DNA of 64,000 nt from Fusobacterium sp. FSA-380-WT-3A (GCF_012843705.1 NZ_JABAFQ010000001.1:310001-374000), one strand, 5' to 3'. Shown: positions 26,008-36,601, numbered from the stretch's first letter. The notes: generated from the sequence alone by a model not told the origin. A program made the numbers and translations.

Positions 26008-26511
26008 ATGGAAAAAATAGGAATTTTTTATGGAACAACTTCTGGAAAAACAGAAGCAATAGCTGATGAAATAGATTTTAACTTAAGAAAACATGACCAT
26101 GAAGTTTTTAATGTAGCTGATGGTATTGATGAGATTGAAAACTTTAAAAATCTTATTTTAATTACACCTACCTACGGAGTTGGAGAATTACAAAAAGATT
26201 GGGAAAATCACTCTTCCCAATTAAAAAATATAGATTTCTCTGGTAAAAAAGTGGCTCTTGTTGGACTTGGAAATCAATTTACTTTTGGAGAATCTTTTGT
26301 TGAAGGAATGAAAAAACTTTATGATATTGTTATAGAAAATCATGGAAAAGTTATTGGATTTACTTCTAATGAAGGGTATAAATATCAAGAAACTGAAGCT
26401 GTAATAGGAGATAAATTTGTTGGTCTTGCTTTAGATGAAACTAATCAAGATAATGAAACTCCTGAAAGAGTAAGTGCTTGGATTAAAGAAATTTTAAAAG
26501 AATTTTATTAG
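26008..26511 (+). CDS. Flavodoxin (second copy)
   Basis: A 167-residue flavodoxin with the phosphate loop GTTSGKTEA, FMN region TPTYGVGELQKDWE and VGLGNQFTFGESF. The long-chain segment GYKYQETEAV and FVGLALDETNQ closely follows the paralogue at 8512, from which it differs at many positions, so the copies are old. It is the third gene of the ACP-tcdA-flavodoxin unit, preceded by AAGAAAGGAAA. Two flavodoxins suggest different redox partners or conditions. Confidence 0.92.
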   Translation: MEKIGIFYGTTSGKTEAIADEIDFNLRKHDHEVFNVADGIDEIENFKNLILITPTYGVGELQKDWENHSSQLKNIDFSGKKVALVGLGNQFTFGESFVEGMKKLYDIVIENHGKVIGFTSNEGYKYQETEAVIGDKFVGLALDETNQDNETPERVSAWIKEILKEFY

Positions 26512-26521
26512 AATTTAATTT

Positions 26522-26640
26522 AAAAGGACTGTTGCATTTTATTAAACTGTTAAAAACAAATAAAATTTTCATAATTAAAAATATTTTGTGAAAACATATT
26601 TTATTTTTATAACAAAGAATTTGCAACAGTCACTTTTTTT
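26522..26640 (+). terminator. Long GTTG-arm hairpin at the end of the tcdA operon
   Basis: GACTGTTGCA (26527-26536) pairs with TGCAACAGTC (26622-26631), continued through one bulge by AAAAG/CTTTT, and followed by T7. The 85-base AT-rich interior has further self-pairing. It shares arm and interior sequence with the hairpin at 43241 (see findings). Confidence 0.75.
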
Positions 26641-26697
26641 ATTTTAATAATTTATGATATAATTAAATATATTATTTTTAAATTTAGGGATGGAACT

Positions 26698-28704
26698 ATG
26701 AAAAAAGAAAAAAGAATACAAGAGTTAAAAGAGTTAATAAAAAAATATAGTGATTACTACTATAATCAAAATGAAAGTCTTATTTCTGATGTTGAATTTG
26801 ATAAGCTTTTAAAAGAATTAGAGGAACTTGAAGGTAAAAATCCTCAATTTAAAATGTTTGATTCTCCTACTATAAATGTTGGAGCAAGTGTAAAAAATAC
26901 AAAATTTGCTAAAGTTACTCATAAAGAAAAAATGTTAAGTTTATCAAATAGCTATAACATTGGAGAAATAGAAGATTTTATAAATAGAGTAGATAAGCTT
27001 TTAGAAAATAATAAAAAACCTACTTATGTTTTAGAAGTAAAATTAGATGGTTTATCTATAAGTATAACTTATAAAAATGGAAAACTTGTACAGGGAGTTA
27101 CAAGAGGAGATGGAATTATTGGAGAAGATGTTACAGAAAATATAATGGAAATCTCTAGTATTCCTAAAACTTTAAAAGAAAAAATTAATATTGAAGTAAG
27201 AGGAGAGATAGTTTTACCTATAAGTAAATTTTTAGAAATAAATGAAAAAAAATTAGCTCAAGGAGAAGAAATATTTGCAAATCCTAGAAATGCTGCAAGT
27301 GGTACTCTTCGTCAATTAGATTCAAAAATTGTAAAAGAAAGAGGTTTAGATTGTTATTTCTACTTTGTAGTTAATGGAGAACAATATGGTATTAAAACTC
27401 ATAAAGAAGCTTTTGATTTTCTTGAAAAATTAGGATTAAAAACTACAAAAATTGCTGAAGTATTATCTACTTCAAAAGAAATTGATGAAAGAATAGAATA
27501 CTGGAAAGATGCTAGAGAAAAATTAGATTATGAAACTGATGGAATGGTTTTAAAAGTTAATGAGATTGAATATTGGGATGTATTAGGAAATACAACTAAA
27601 AGTCCTAGATGGGCAATAGCTTATAAATTTCCTGCAAAACAAGTATCTACTAAACTTCTAGATATTACATGGCAAGTAGGAAGAACAGGAAAAATAACTC
27701 CAGTTGCTGAATTAGAAGAAGTAGAAGTTTCAGGAAGCCGTATAAAAAGAGCAAGTTTACATAATTTTGATGAAATAAAAAGAAAAGACATAAGGATTGG
27801 AGATAAGGTCTTTATAGAAAAAGCAGCTGAAATAATACCACAAGTTGTAAAATCTATAAAAAAATTAAGAGATGGTAGTGAAAAAATAATTACTGCTCCA
27901 ACTAATTGCCCTGTATGTGATTCTTTATTAGAAAAAGAAGAGGGTTTAGTTGATTTAAAATGTTCTAATCATAATTGTCCTGCCAAAGTTCAAGGAAAAT
28001 TTGAATATTTTGTTTCAAGAGATGGAATGAATATAGTTGGGCTTGGTCAAAAAATAGTTGAAAGATTTATTGATTTGGGATATTTAAATGATATAACAGA
28101 TATTTATATGCTTTATACTCATAAAGAAGAGATAGAAAAACTTGAAAAAATGGGTAAAAAAAGTGTAGAAAATCTTTTAAATTCTATTGAAGAAAGTAAA
28201 ACCAGAGATTATTCAAAAGTTTTATACTCATTAGGAATTCCAGAGGTTGGAAAATTTATGGGAAATCTTTTAGCTGAAGTGAGTAAAGATATAGATACTC
28301 TTATAAATATGACAAAAGAGGAACTTTTAAGTATAAATGGAGTTGGTGATAAAGTTGCTGATTCAATTATTAATTTCTTTAAAAATGAAAAGAATATAGA
28401 GATAATTAATAAATTAAAAGAATATGGATTAAACTTTTCTTTAGGAAATCAGTCTAAGGTAGAGAAGAAGGTTTTTGAAGGAAAAACATTTTTAGTTACA
28501 GGAAAACTTGTAAAATTTACTAGAAATGGAATAAAAGAGGAAATTGAAAAATTTGGTGGAAAAAACTTATCTGCTGTAAGTAAAAATTTAGATTATTTAA
28601 TAGTTGGAGAAAATGCTGGTAGTAAATTGGCTAAAGCTACTGAGTTAGGAACTGTTAAAATCATAACTGAAGAAGAGTTTTTTGAGATTGTAAATAATAA
28701 ATAA
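26698..28704 (+). CDS. ligA: NAD-dependent DNA ligase
   Basis: A 668-residue LigA. The N-terminal Ia domain (YYNQNESLISDVEFDKLLKEL) binds NAD; the adenylation lysine is in EVKLDGLSIS near residue 115; the OB fold, a four-cysteine zinc finger (CPVCDSLL, then CSNHNCPAK), helix-hairpin-helix repeats (about 480-580) and a C-terminal BRCT domain (GKTFLVTGKL, then LDYLIVGENAGSK) follow in the usual order. Essential for joining Okazaki fragments. The ATG at 26698 follows GGGATGGAACT, a modest ribosome site. Confidence 0.97.
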   Translation: MKKEKRIQELKELIKKYSDYYYNQNESLISDVEFDKLLKELEELEGKNPQFKMFDSPTINVGASVKNTKFAKVTHKEKMLSLSNSYNIGEIEDFINRVDKLLENNKKPTYVLEVKLDGLSISITYKNGKLVQGVTRGDGIIGEDVTENIMEISSIPKTLKEKINIEVRGEIVLPISKFLEINEKKLAQGEEIFANPRNAASGTLRQLDSKIVKERGLDCYFYFVVNGEQYGIKTHKEAFDFLEKLGLKTTKIAEVLSTSKEIDERIEYWKDAREKLDYETDGMVLKVNEIEYWDVLGNTTKSPRWAIAYKFPAKQVSTKLLDITWQVGRTGKITPVAELEEVEVSGSRIKRASLHNFDEIKRKDIRIGDKVFIEKAAEIIPQVVKSIKKLRDGSEKIITAPTNCPVCDSLLEKEEGLVDLKCSNHNCPAKVQGKFEYFVSRDGMNIVGLGQKIVERFIDLGYLNDITDIYMLYTHKEEIEKLEKMGKKSVENLLNSIEESKTRDYSKVLYSLGIPEVGKFMGNLLAEVSKDIDTLINMTKEELLSINGVGDKVADSIINFFKNEKNIEIINKLKEYGLNFSLGNQSKVEKKVFEGKTFLVTGKLVKFTRNGIKEEIEKFGGKNLSAVSKNLDYLIVGENAGSKLAKATELGTVKIITEEEFFEIVNNK

Positions 28705-28715
28705 TTAAGTGTTAT

Positions 28716-28744
28716 TTGACTATTGTTTAATAGTATGATATATT
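28716..28744 (+). promoter_or_regulatory. Promoter of secA
   Basis: TTGACT (28716-28721), 17 bases, TATATT (28739-28744), about 37 bases before the chosen secA start. Confidence 0.75.
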
Positions 28745-28781
28745 AAAGTGTATAAAAAATGAAGATATGGAGAGGAATGAA

Positions 28782-31424
28782 ATGATAAGTAGTTTACTAA
28801 AAATGATTTTTGGTACTAAAAATGACAGAGAAGTAAAAAGAATACAAAAAAAAGTAAAAGAAATCAATGCCTTAGAACCAGAAATTTCAAAATTATCTGA
28901 TGAAGAATTAAAAGCTAAAACAGTTGAATTTAAAGAAAGATTATCTAAGGGAGAAACTTTAGATGATATATTAGTAGAAGCTTTTGCTGTAGTTAGAGAA
29001 GCATCTATAAGAGTTTTAGGAATGAGACATTATGATGTACAATTAATTGGAGGAATTGTACTTCATGAAGGAAAAATTACAGAGATGAAAACAGGGGAAG
29101 GAAAAACATTAGTTGCTACAGCTCCTGTATATTTAAATGCTCTTACTGGAAAAGGAGTTCATATTATCACTGTAAACGACTACCTTGCAAAAAGAGATAA
29201 GGAACAAATGGGTAGAGTTTATGAATTTTTGGGACTTACTACTGGAGTTATATTAAATGGGATGTTAAATGATGAAAGAAAAGAAGCATACTTATGTGAT
29301 ATTACTTATGGTACTAACTCTGAATTTGGTTTTGACTATTTAAGAGATAATATGGTTAAAAAATTAGAAGATAAAGTACAAAGACCTTTAAATTATTGTA
29401 TAGTTGACGAGGTTGACTCAATTTTAATTGACGAGGCTAGAACTCCATTAATTATATCTGGGGCAGCTGAAAATACTGCAAAACTTTATAAAACTTTCTA
29501 TACTGTAGCTACTTACTTAGAGAGAAGTAGAGAAACAGAAAAAATAACAGATATTAAAAAGAAAAAAGAAATGAATATTCCTGATGAAGTATGGAAAGAT
29601 TATGAAGTAGATGAAAAAGCAAAAAATATTGTTCTTACAGAAAAAGGTGTTAAAAAAGTTGAAAAAATGCTTAATATAGAAAACTTATATGCACCAGAAA
29701 CAATAGAGTTAACTCACTATTTAATGCAATGTTTAAAAGCAAAAGAATTATTTGAAAGAGATAAAGATTATTTAATAAGAGAAAATGAAGTTATAATTAT
29801 AGATGAATTCACAGGAAGAGCTTTAGAAGGAAGAAGATATTCTGATGGATTACATCAAGCTATTGAAGCAAAAGAGGGAGTTAAAATAGCTGGTGAAAAC
29901 CAAACTTTGGCTTCTATCACTTTACAAAACTACTTTAGAATGTATGAAAAATTATCTGGTATGACAGGTACAGCTGAAACTGAAGCTCCTGAATTTGTAT
30001 TTATTTATGGATTAGAAGTTGTAGTTATCCCTACAAATAAACCTGTTATCAGAAAAGACAATGGTGATATAATCTATAAAACTCATGAAGAAAAAATAGA
30101 AGCTATTGTTGAAAAAATAAAAGAACTTTATACAAAAGGACAACCTGTATTAGTTGGTACTATAACTATTCAAGGTTCTGAATTATTATCAAATGAATTG
30201 AAAAAATTAAATATTCCTCACAATGTATTAAACGCTAAATTCCATGAAAAAGAAGCTGAAATAGTTGCTCAAGCTGGAAGATATAAAGCTGTTACTATTG
30301 CTACAAATATGGCTGGAAGAGGAACTGACATAATGCTTGGAGGAAATCCAGAATTTATGGCTAAAAAAGAAGCTAATTCTTCAGAAGAATATACTCAATT
30401 ATTAGAAAAATATAAAGTACAATGTGAAGAGGAAAAAGAAAAAGTAAGAGAATTAGGTGGATTATTTATCCTTGGAACTGAAAGACATGAGTCTAGAAGA
30501 ATTGATAATCAATTAAGAGGGCGTTCTGGAAGACAAGGAGACCCTGGAGAATCTCAATTCTATTTATCATTAGAAGATGACTTAATGAAATTATTTGGTT
30601 CTGACAGAGTTAAATCTGTTATGGAAAGATTAGGAATTCCTAAAGGTGAACCAATAACACATAGAATGATTACTAAAGCTATTGAAAATGCTCAAAAGAA
30701 AGTTGAGTCTAGAAACTTTGGAATCAGAAAATCATTACTTGAATTTGATGATGTTATGAATAAACAAAGAGAAGCAATATATGCTAGTAGAAATGAAGCT
30801 CTTTCTAAAGATGATTTAAAAGAAACTATAATTTCAATGTTAAGTGGTACTATTCATTCTGCAGTTATAGAAAGATTTGTTGGAGAATTTAAAGAAGAAT
30901 GGGATGTAAAAGGACTTTCTGAATTCTTAGAAGAAAAATATGATTATATAATTGAAGATTTAGAAGATTATAAATCTTATGGAATAGAAGAATATGCTGA
31001 AAAGTTATCTAGCATTATTGCTGAAAAATATAAAGCTAAGGAAGAAGAAATTGGTTCAGATTTAATGAGACAAATTGAAAAATATGTTTTATTAGAAGTT
31101 GTTGATAACAGATGGAGAGAACATTTAAAAGCATTAGATGGATTAAGAGAAGGTATATACTTAAGGTCTTATGGTCAAAGAGACCCTATTGTAGAATATA
31201 AATTACTTTCTGGTGAATTATATGGAAAAATGTTAGAAACAATAAAAACTGAAACAACTTCATATATGTTTAAAGTAATGGTAAGAACTCCAGAAGAGGT
31301 TGAAACAGAAGAAACTAACATAATAGAAGAAAAAGATGAAGTAAATGTTGGAGGACCTGATAATCCAGATGCTCCTTGCTCTTGTGGAAGTGGAAAACCT
31401 TATAAAAAATGTTGTGGTAGATAA
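28782..31424 (+). CDS. secA: Preprotein translocase ATPase SecA
   Basis: An 880-residue motor that drives proteins through SecYEG. Seen in order: [11 protein letters not shown] (Walker A), [17 protein letters not shown] (Walker B with DEAD-like box), the preprotein-binding region, [38 protein letters not shown] and the C-terminal zinc SEC-C motif [15 protein letters not shown] first ATG at 28767 is in frame, but GGAGAGG is suited to the ATG at 28782, and [11 protein letters not shown] aligns with the usual SecA beginning. The lipoprotein gene follows 22 bases later. Confidence 0.97.
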   Translation: MISSLLKMIFGTKNDREVKRIQKKVKEINALEPEISKLSDEELKAKTVEFKERLSKGETLDDILVEAFAVVREASIRVLGMRHYDVQLIGGIVLHEGKITEMKTGEGKTLVATAPVYLNALTGKGVHIITVNDYLAKRDKEQMGRVYEFLGLTTGVILNGMLNDERKEAYLCDITYGTNSEFGFDYLRDNMVKKLEDKVQRPLNYCIVDEVDSILIDEARTPLIISGAAENTAKLYKTFYTVATYLERSRETEKITDIKKKKEMNIPDEVWKDYEVDEKAKNIVLTEKGVKKVEKMLNIENLYAPETIELTHYLMQCLKAKELFERDKDYLIRENEVIIIDEFTGRALEGRRYSDGLHQAIEAKEGVKIAGENQTLASITLQNYFRMYEKLSGMTGTAETEAPEFVFIYGLEVVVIPTNKPVIRKDNGDIIYKTHEEKIEAIVEKIKELYTKGQPVLVGTITIQGSELLSNELKKLNIPHNVLNAKFHEKEAEIVAQAGRYKAVTIATNMAGRGTDIMLGGNPEFMAKKEANSSEEYTQLLEKYKVQCEEEKEKVRELGGLFILGTERHESRRIDNQLRGRSGRQGDPGESQFYLSLEDDLMKLFGSDRVKSVMERLGIPKGEPITHRMITKAIENAQKKVESRNFGIRKSLLEFDDVMNKQREAIYASRNEALSKDDLKETIISMLSGTIHSAVIERFVGEFKEEWDVKGLSEFLEEKYDYIIEDLEDYKSYGIEEYAEKLSSIIAEKYKAKEEEIGSDLMRQIEKYVLLEVVDNRWREHLKALDGLREGIYLRSYGQRDPIVEYKLLSGELYGKMLETIKTETTSYMFKVMVRTPEEVETEETNIIEEKDEVNVGGPDNPDAPCSCGSGKPYKKCCGR

Positions 31425-31446
31425 ATAAAAAGGTATGGTGATAATT

Positions 31447-32163
31447 ATGAAAAAAATTTTAATAGTTGCATCTCTTTTAGTTCTTGGAGCTTGTAGTTCA
31501 TTAAAAAAAGAACCTAAAACTATTACTAACGAAGAGATAAAAAATTGGGATAAAACTATTGCAAAAATTGTTGTAGATAGTGCTTATATTCCAGATGAAT
31601 ATGGTAATGAAGACCCTATTTATTACTTAAGAAAAACTGGAAAAATGTCTGAAAAAGATTTCCAATTTTTAAGTACATTAAATACTAAAAATGAATTTAA
31701 TGAAGAAGAAATTGAAAAATTTACAAAATTATTAGATAAATATCCTTCAAAAATAGATAGAAAATTCTTTTTAGAAGATACAAATATAAAAAATCCAAAA
31801 GCTTTAGTTGATAAAATGGTTAACGAATCTCGTTTAAGAATGGCAAATCCTTCAAACCATATATCATCTAGAGTTGCTACTGAAGAAGAATGGGAACAAA
31901 TAGTAGCTTTTTCTAAAAAAGATGATTTAAATGAAAAAGATGTAAAAAAATTAAGAAAATTATTAAATAATTTTATAAAAAGAAAAGAATTCTTTGATGA
32001 AAGAAGTTGGTATGGAGCAGAAATTTCTAGTAGATTAGAATATATTGTAGAAAAATCTAAATCAGATGTTTTAAGCAAAAAAGAACTTAACAATATCAAT
32101 GCTAAAGCTTTATATATAGCTTATCCTGATTATTTATCTCCATTGGATAGATGGAAAGATTAG
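31447..32163 (+). CDS. Lipoprotein of unknown function
   Basis: A 238-residue lipoprotein with a clear signal: MKKILIVASLLVLGACSS, lipobox LGAC with the acylated Cys near residue 16. The mature part is charged and helical, with twice-repeated patterns of the type NEEEIEKFTKLLDKYP and NEKDVKKLRKLLNNFI, suggesting an internal duplication. No known domain is recognised. An upstream ATG at 31435 would add only four residues ahead of the signal. It follows secA closely and ends at a strong terminator. Confidence 0.8.
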   Translation: MKKILIVASLLVLGACSSLKKEPKTITNEEIKNWDKTIAKIVVDSAYIPDEYGNEDPIYYLRKTGKMSEKDFQFLSTLNTKNEFNEEEIEKFTKLLDKYPSKIDRKFFLEDTNIKNPKALVDKMVNESRLRMANPSNHISSRVATEEEWEQIVAFSKKDDLNEKDVKKLRKLLNNFIKRKEFFDERSWYGAEISSRLEYIVEKSKSDVLSKKELNNINAKALYIAYPDYLSPLDRWKD

Positions 32164-32170
32164 AAAATTT

Positions 32171-32195
32171 GGCGTCTTAAATGACGCCTTTTTTT
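32171..32195 (+). terminator. Intrinsic terminator after the secA unit
   Basis: GGCGTC (32171-32176), TTAAAT, GACGCC (32183-32188), T7: a GC-rich stem unusual for this AT-rich window. Confidence 0.95.
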
Positions 32196-32224
32196 ATAAA
32201 AAATCTATAAATGACTTTTAAAAT

Positions 32225-32254
32225 TTGATAAAAAATGGTAAAATCTAGTATAAA
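32225..32254 (+). promoter_or_regulatory. Promoter of the hldD-uppP-pilT-hemZ unit
   Basis: TTGATA (32225-32230), 18 bases, TATAAA (32249-32254). Confidence 0.6.
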
Positions 32255-32293
32255 CATATAATTAATATATAAAAATATTTAGGAGGAGAATAA

Positions 32294-33289
32294 ATGATTA
32301 TAGTTACAGGAGCTGCAGGATTTATTGGTAGTGCATTTATATGGAAACTAAATGAAATGGGAATAAATGACATCATTGCTGTGGACAAAATGAGAACAGA
32401 AGATAAATGGCTAAATTTAAGAAAAAGAGATTATGCTGACTGGGTTGATAGGGATAATCTTTTTGATTGGTTATCTATTCCAGAAAATGCAAACAAAATC
32501 ACAGGAGTTGTTCATTTAGGAGCTTGTTCAGCTACAACTGAAAAAGATGGAGATTATTTAATGAGTAACAACTATGGTTACACAAAAAAACTTTGGGAAT
32601 TTTGCTCTAAACAAAATATTAATTTTGTAAATGCTTCTTCTGCTGCTACTTATGGAGCTGGAGAATTAGGATATAATGATGATATAACTGTAGAAGAATT
32701 TAAGAAACTAATGCCTTTAAATAAGTATGGATATTCTAAAAAAATATTTGATGATTGGTCATTTAAACAAATTAAAACTCCAAAACAATGGATAAGCTGT
32801 AAATTCTTTAATGTTTATGGTCCACAAGAATATCATAAAGGAAGAATGGCATCAATGGTTTTCCATACTTTCAATCAATATAAAGCAAATGGTGGAGTAA
32901 AACTTTTCAAATCACATAAAGAGGGATTTGAAGATGGAGGGCAATTAAGAGATTTTGTTTATATAAAAGATGTTGTTGATGTTTTATATTTCTTTTTAAC
33001 TGAAAAAGTTGAATCAGGAGTATATAATTTAGGTACAGGAGAAGCTAGAAGCTTTAGAGACTTATCTATGGCTACTATGGAAGCTGCTGCTGGAAAAAAA
33101 TTAAATGAAAAAGATGTGATTGAATATGTTCCTATGCCTGAAGACTTAAGAGGAAAATATCAATATTATACAAAAGCTGAGATGAATAAATTAAAAAGAG
33201 CTGGATATACAAAAAAATTCCATTCTTTAGAAGAGGGAGTTTATGATTATGTAGTAAATTATCTAGCTAAAGAAGATTCTTATCTATAG
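32294..33289 (+). CDS. hldD: ADP-L-glycero-D-manno-heptose 6-epimerase
   Basis: A 331-residue extended short-chain dehydrogenase that makes the heptose donor for lipopolysaccharide inner core. The NAD(P) loop is TGAAGFIGS at the N-terminus; HLGACSATTEKDGDYLM and the catalytic tyrosine-lysine in KYGYSKKIFDDW are those of HldD (RfaD); GPQEYHKGRMASM follows. It shows that the cell makes heptose-containing LPS, i.e. a diderm. The gene is first in a tight series, with uppP only a few bases after it. Confidence 0.93.
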   Translation: MIIVTGAAGFIGSAFIWKLNEMGINDIIAVDKMRTEDKWLNLRKRDYADWVDRDNLFDWLSIPENANKITGVVHLGACSATTEKDGDYLMSNNYGYTKKLWEFCSKQNINFVNASSAATYGAGELGYNDDITVEEFKKLMPLNKYGYSKKIFDDWSFKQIKTPKQWISCKFFNVYGPQEYHKGRMASMVFHTFNQYKANGGVKLFKSHKEGFEDGGQLRDFVYIKDVVDVLYFFLTEKVESGVYNLGTGEARSFRDLSMATMEAAAGKKLNEKDVIEYVPMPEDLRGKYQYYTKAEMNKLKRAGYTKKFHSLEEGVYDYVVNYLAKEDSYL

Positions 33290-33297
33290 GAGGAATG

Positions 33298-34104
33298 ATG
33301 AATCCATACTTATTAGTTGTTATACTTGGAATAGTAGAAGGAATTACAGAATTTTTACCTGTAAGTAGTACAGGACATATGATTTTAGTAGAAAATTTTA
33401 TTAACAGTCCTTATGTTACAAAAGGTTTTATGGATAATTTTCTCATTATAGTTCAACTAGGAGCAATTTTATCAGTTGTTTTATATTTTTGGAAAGATAT
33501 ACATCCATTTGTAAAAAGTAAAGAAATCTTTGTAGAAAGACTAAATCTTTGGAGTAAAATTATTGTAGGAGTTTTACCAGCAGCAATATTGGGACTTTTA
33601 TTTGATGATTATATAACAGAATTCTTTTTAGGAAATACTAAAATAGTTGCTACAACTTTAATTATCTATGGAATAATATTTTGTTTTATAGAAGATAAAA
33701 TAAAAAGAGTTAAAGTAATTGACAACATAAAAAACATTCCCTATTCTTTGGCAATTATAATTGGTTTTTTTCAATGTCTTGCTATGATTCCAGGAACTTC
33801 ACGTTCTGGAGCTACTATAATAGGTTCTTTATTATTAGGTTTAAGTAAAGGAGTAGCTGCTGAATTTTCATTTTTCTTAGCTATACCAACTATGATAGGA
33901 GCTACACTTTTAAAGTTAATAAAAAATGGAGTAAACTTTACTCCTCTTGAATGGCAATTATTAGGAATAGGATTTTTTATTTCTTTTATAGTTGCATTTG
34001 GAATTATAAAATGGTTTATGGGATATATAAAAACTAGAACTTTTAAATTATTTGGAATTTATAGAATAGTTTTAGGAATATTAGTTTTATTATTTTTAAA
34101 CTAA
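33298..34104 (+). CDS. uppP: Undecaprenyl-diphosphate phosphatase UppP (BacA)
   Basis: A 268-residue inner-membrane enzyme that recycles undecaprenyl diphosphate for envelope polymers. Signatures are GIVEGITEFLPVSSTGHM at the N-terminus and PGTSRSGATIIGSLLLG in the second repeat, both with the catalytic residues of the family. Two ATGs stand in a row; the second (33298) is four bases from AGGAGG and is preferred over the first (33295, one base away). Its substrate is ultimately made from the product of IspA, encoded at 3610. Confidence 0.95.
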   Translation: MNPYLLVVILGIVEGITEFLPVSSTGHMILVENFINSPYVTKGFMDNFLIIVQLGAILSVVLYFWKDIHPFVKSKEIFVERLNLWSKIIVGVLPAAILGLLFDDYITEFFLGNTKIVATTLIIYGIIFCFIEDKIKRVKVIDNIKNIPYSLAIIIGFFQCLAMIPGTSRSGATIIGSLLLGLSKGVAAEFSFFLAIPTMIGATLLKLIKNGVNFTPLEWQLLGIGFFISFIVAFGIIKWFMGYIKTRTFKLFGIYRIVLGILVLLFLN

Positions 34105-34132
34105 TATAAAAGTTTTTATGAAAGGAGATTCT

Positions 34133-35185
34133 ATGAATAAAGCAACTTTTTTAGAAATGATTGCTAAAGGAAGGACATATAAAGTAACCGATATACATTT
34201 AATAGTAGATGACTTCCCTGTTTTTAGGGTAAATGACAGATTATACAGATTTGAAGAATATCCCCCTGTAAGAAAAGAAAATTTAGAAATTCTTGTTTCT
34301 GAAATATTAACAGATAAAGAAAAGGAAATCTTAAATAAAAAGAAAGAATTAGATTTTTCTTTCAAAGATTTAGGTGGAAATTGTAGGATAAATATATTTT
34401 ATGAAAGAGAAAATTTAGCTTTTGCTATTAGAATAGTTAACAAAGAGCCTTTAGCATTAGAAGAATTAAATTTAAGTGCTAAAATAAATGATTTTTATGA
34501 AGATACAAATGGACTTATTGTAGTATGTGGAAAAAGTAGTAGTGGAAAAACTAGTACTGTAGCAGCTATGATTGAAAAATATAATAGGGAAAAAGCTTAT
34601 AATATTATAACTATAGAAGATCCTATTGAATATATTTATAAAAATCAAAAAAGTATCATAAGACAAAGAGAAGTTGGTAGAGATGTAAAATCATACACTG
34701 ATGGAATCAAATCAGCACTTCGCCAAAATGCTGATGTAATAATGTTAGGAGAATTAAAAGATACTGAAAGTATTGAGATGGCTTTACTTGCTGCTGAGAC
34801 TGGTCACATTGTATTAGCTACTTTACATTCTAATGGTATAATTGATTCTATTGATAAAATTATTGGTATGTTCAATGAAGATAGAAAAGATTATATTCAA
34901 AGACTTGTAGCTTCTAATTTAATTGGAGTTATACATCAAGAATTTACAGAGGGTGTTGATGGAGAGGAAAAAATAAAAGTACCTATTTGTGAGATAATGT
35001 ATACAAACAGTGGTATTCAAAATCTTATAAAAACTGGTAAAATTTCACAGATTTCTTCTTTCTTAGATGTTAGTGGAAGAAAAGGAATATTAAATAAGCA
35101 AGAATCTATAAAGGAATTATATAGAGGAAAAAAATTAACACCTGAGCAATTTGAAAAAGAGATAAAATCTTTAAGAAAGTTTTAA
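34133..35185 (+). CDS. pilT: PilT-like type IV pilus retraction ATPase
   Basis: A 350-residue hexameric secretion ATPase of the PilT/PilU class. An N-terminal PAS-like domain (about 1-100) precedes Walker A GKSSSGKTSTV, the Asp box ITIEDPIEYIY, Walker B ADVIMLGELKD and the His box AETGHIVLATLHS. The Walker A is GKSSSGKT, against the commoner GPTGSGKS. The AIRQRE-type PilT C-terminal motif is not evident. The ATG at 34133 lies seven bases after AAGGAGATT; the ATG at 34118 is just upstream of that site and is not preferred. Other pilus genes are not in the window. Confidence 0.85.
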   Translation: MNKATFLEMIAKGRTYKVTDIHLIVDDFPVFRVNDRLYRFEEYPPVRKENLEILVSEILTDKEKEILNKKKELDFSFKDLGGNCRINIFYERENLAFAIRIVNKEPLALEELNLSAKINDFYEDTNGLIVVCGKSSSGKTSTVAAMIEKYNREKAYNIITIEDPIEYIYKNQKSIIRQREVGRDVKSYTDGIKSALRQNADVIMLGELKDTESIEMALLAAETGHIVLATLHSNGIIDSIDKIIGMFNEDRKDYIQRLVASNLIGVIHQEFTEGVDGEEKIKVPICEIMYTNSGIQNLIKTGKISQISSFLDVSGRKGILNKQESIKELYRGKKLTPEQFEKEIKSLRKF

Positions 35186-35200
35186 TATTTTAGGAGATAA

Positions 35201-36601
35201 ATGAAAATAGAGTTAGATTTTACAGTAAAAGAAAATACTGTACAGGATTTTAAAAAAGTTTTATTACCAGATGTAGATATAGATATATTAAAAGCTAAAA
35301 CTTTAGAGGAAACTAAAGAAAAAATATCTATTGAATTATCTGCTAATGGTAGAAAAAAAATATTTACTTTAAAAAATTATACTGATAAAATGGTTGACCA
35401 AAAAACTGTTATGTTAAAAGCTGGAATGCTTTTATTATTTGATAAAGTTTATCCATGGGGAGCTTTAGTAGGTGTTAGACCTACTAAACTCATCAGAAGA
35501 TATTTAGTCATGGGATATTCTTATGAAGAAATTGATGTAATTTTAGATAAACTTTATTTTGTTTTTCCTGAAAAGAGAAAATTGCTTTTAGATGTAGTAA
35601 AAAAAGAAAATGAATATTTAAACCCTAATAGTATAAATATGTATGTTGGAATTCCATATTGTCCTACTAGATGTAAATATTGTTCTTTCGCATCTTATGA
35701 AATTAATAGTAAACTAGGAAATTTTTACAATGAATTTGTAGATACACTAATAGAAGAAATAAAATTAACTGGAGAGATTCTAAAAAATAAAAATTCTAAA
35801 ATAGAATCTCTTTATTTTGGTGGTGGTACTCCTAGTATTTTAACTGAAAAAGATTTAGTAAGAGTTATTGAAGCTCTTTATAAAAATATTGATTTAACTC
35901 ATCTTAGAGAATTCACCTTTGAAGCTGGAAGAGAAGATACTCTTAATAAAGAAAAATTACAGATTTTAAAAAAATTGGGAGTAGATAGAATAAGTCTTAA
36001 CCCTCAAACTTTTAATGAAAATATTTTAAAAAATTTAAATAGAAATTTTGATAAAAAACATTTTGATGAAATGTTTGCAGAAATTAAAAAACTTGGCTTT
36101 GTGGTTAATATGGACTTTATAATTGGACTTCCTGGAGAAAATATTGAGGATATATTAAGAACTTTTGATGAGGTTAGAAAATATCCTATTGATAATCTAA
36201 CTATACATTTCTTAGCAGTAAAAAATGGTTCTAATTTAATAAAGGATAAATATAAAATAACAGAAATAGAAAGTCAAAAAATAGAAGAAAAGATAAAAGA
36301 AGTTATAGAAGAAAAAAATATGAATCCTTATTATCTTTATAGGCAGAAAAATAGTATGAATTGGGGAGAAAATGTAGGATACTCTGTTGAAGGAAAAGAA
36401 TCTATATTCAATATTGAAATGATAGAAGAAAATCAATCTACCATTGCACTAGGTGGAGGAGCCATAAGTAAAAAAGTTAAATACATAGATGAAACTAGAG
36501 TATCTATTGAAAGATATATTAATCCAAAAGACCCATATATGTATATTTGTGAAATGAAAGATAGAATGAAACAAAAAGAGGAATTTTTCTCAAGTTTGTA
36601 G
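35201..36601 (+). CDS. hemZ: HemZ-type radical SAM protein (oxygen-independent coproporphyrinogen dehydrogenase family)
   Basis: A 466-residue radical SAM protein. The cluster motif PYCPTRCKYCSFASY is near residue 155, preceded by an extended N-terminal domain containing GVRPTKLIRR, the signature separating HemZ from HemN. Also seen are YFGGGTPSIL, EFTFEAGREDT, RISLNPQTF and GLPGE. Members are annotated as coproporphyrinogen dehydrogenases, but many HemN-like proteins instead handle haem or other porphyrins; no other haem genes are here to decide. It is sandwiched between pilT and the secreted HhH gene with gaps of 15 and 9 bases. Confidence 0.85.
   Translation: MKIELDFTVKENTVQDFKKVLLPDVDIDILKAKTLEETKEKISIELSANGRKKIFTLKNYTDKMVDQKTVMLKAGMLLLFDKVYPWGALVGVRPTKLIRRYLVMGYSYEEIDVILDKLYFVFPEKRKLLLDVVKKENEYLNPNSINMYVGIPYCPTRCKYCSFASYEINSKLGNFYNEFVDTLIEEIKLTGEILKNKNSKIESLYFGGGTPSILTEKDLVRVIEALYKNIDLTHLREFTFEAGREDTLNKEKLQILKKLGVDRISLNPQTFNENILKNLNRNFDKKHFDEMFAEIKKLGFVVNMDFIIGLPGENIEDILRTFDEVRKYPIDNLTIHFLAVKNGSNLIKDKYKITEIESQKIEEKIKEVIEEKNMNPYYLYRQKNSMNWGENVGYSVEGKESIFNIEMIEENQSTIALGGGAISKKVKYIDETRVSIERYINPKDPYMYICEMKDRMKQKEEFFSSL

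Noticed and set aside
31623-32099. A 158-codon minus-strand ORF
   Set aside because: It lies opposite a lipoprotein gene with a clear signal peptide and is only a shadow of its codon pattern.
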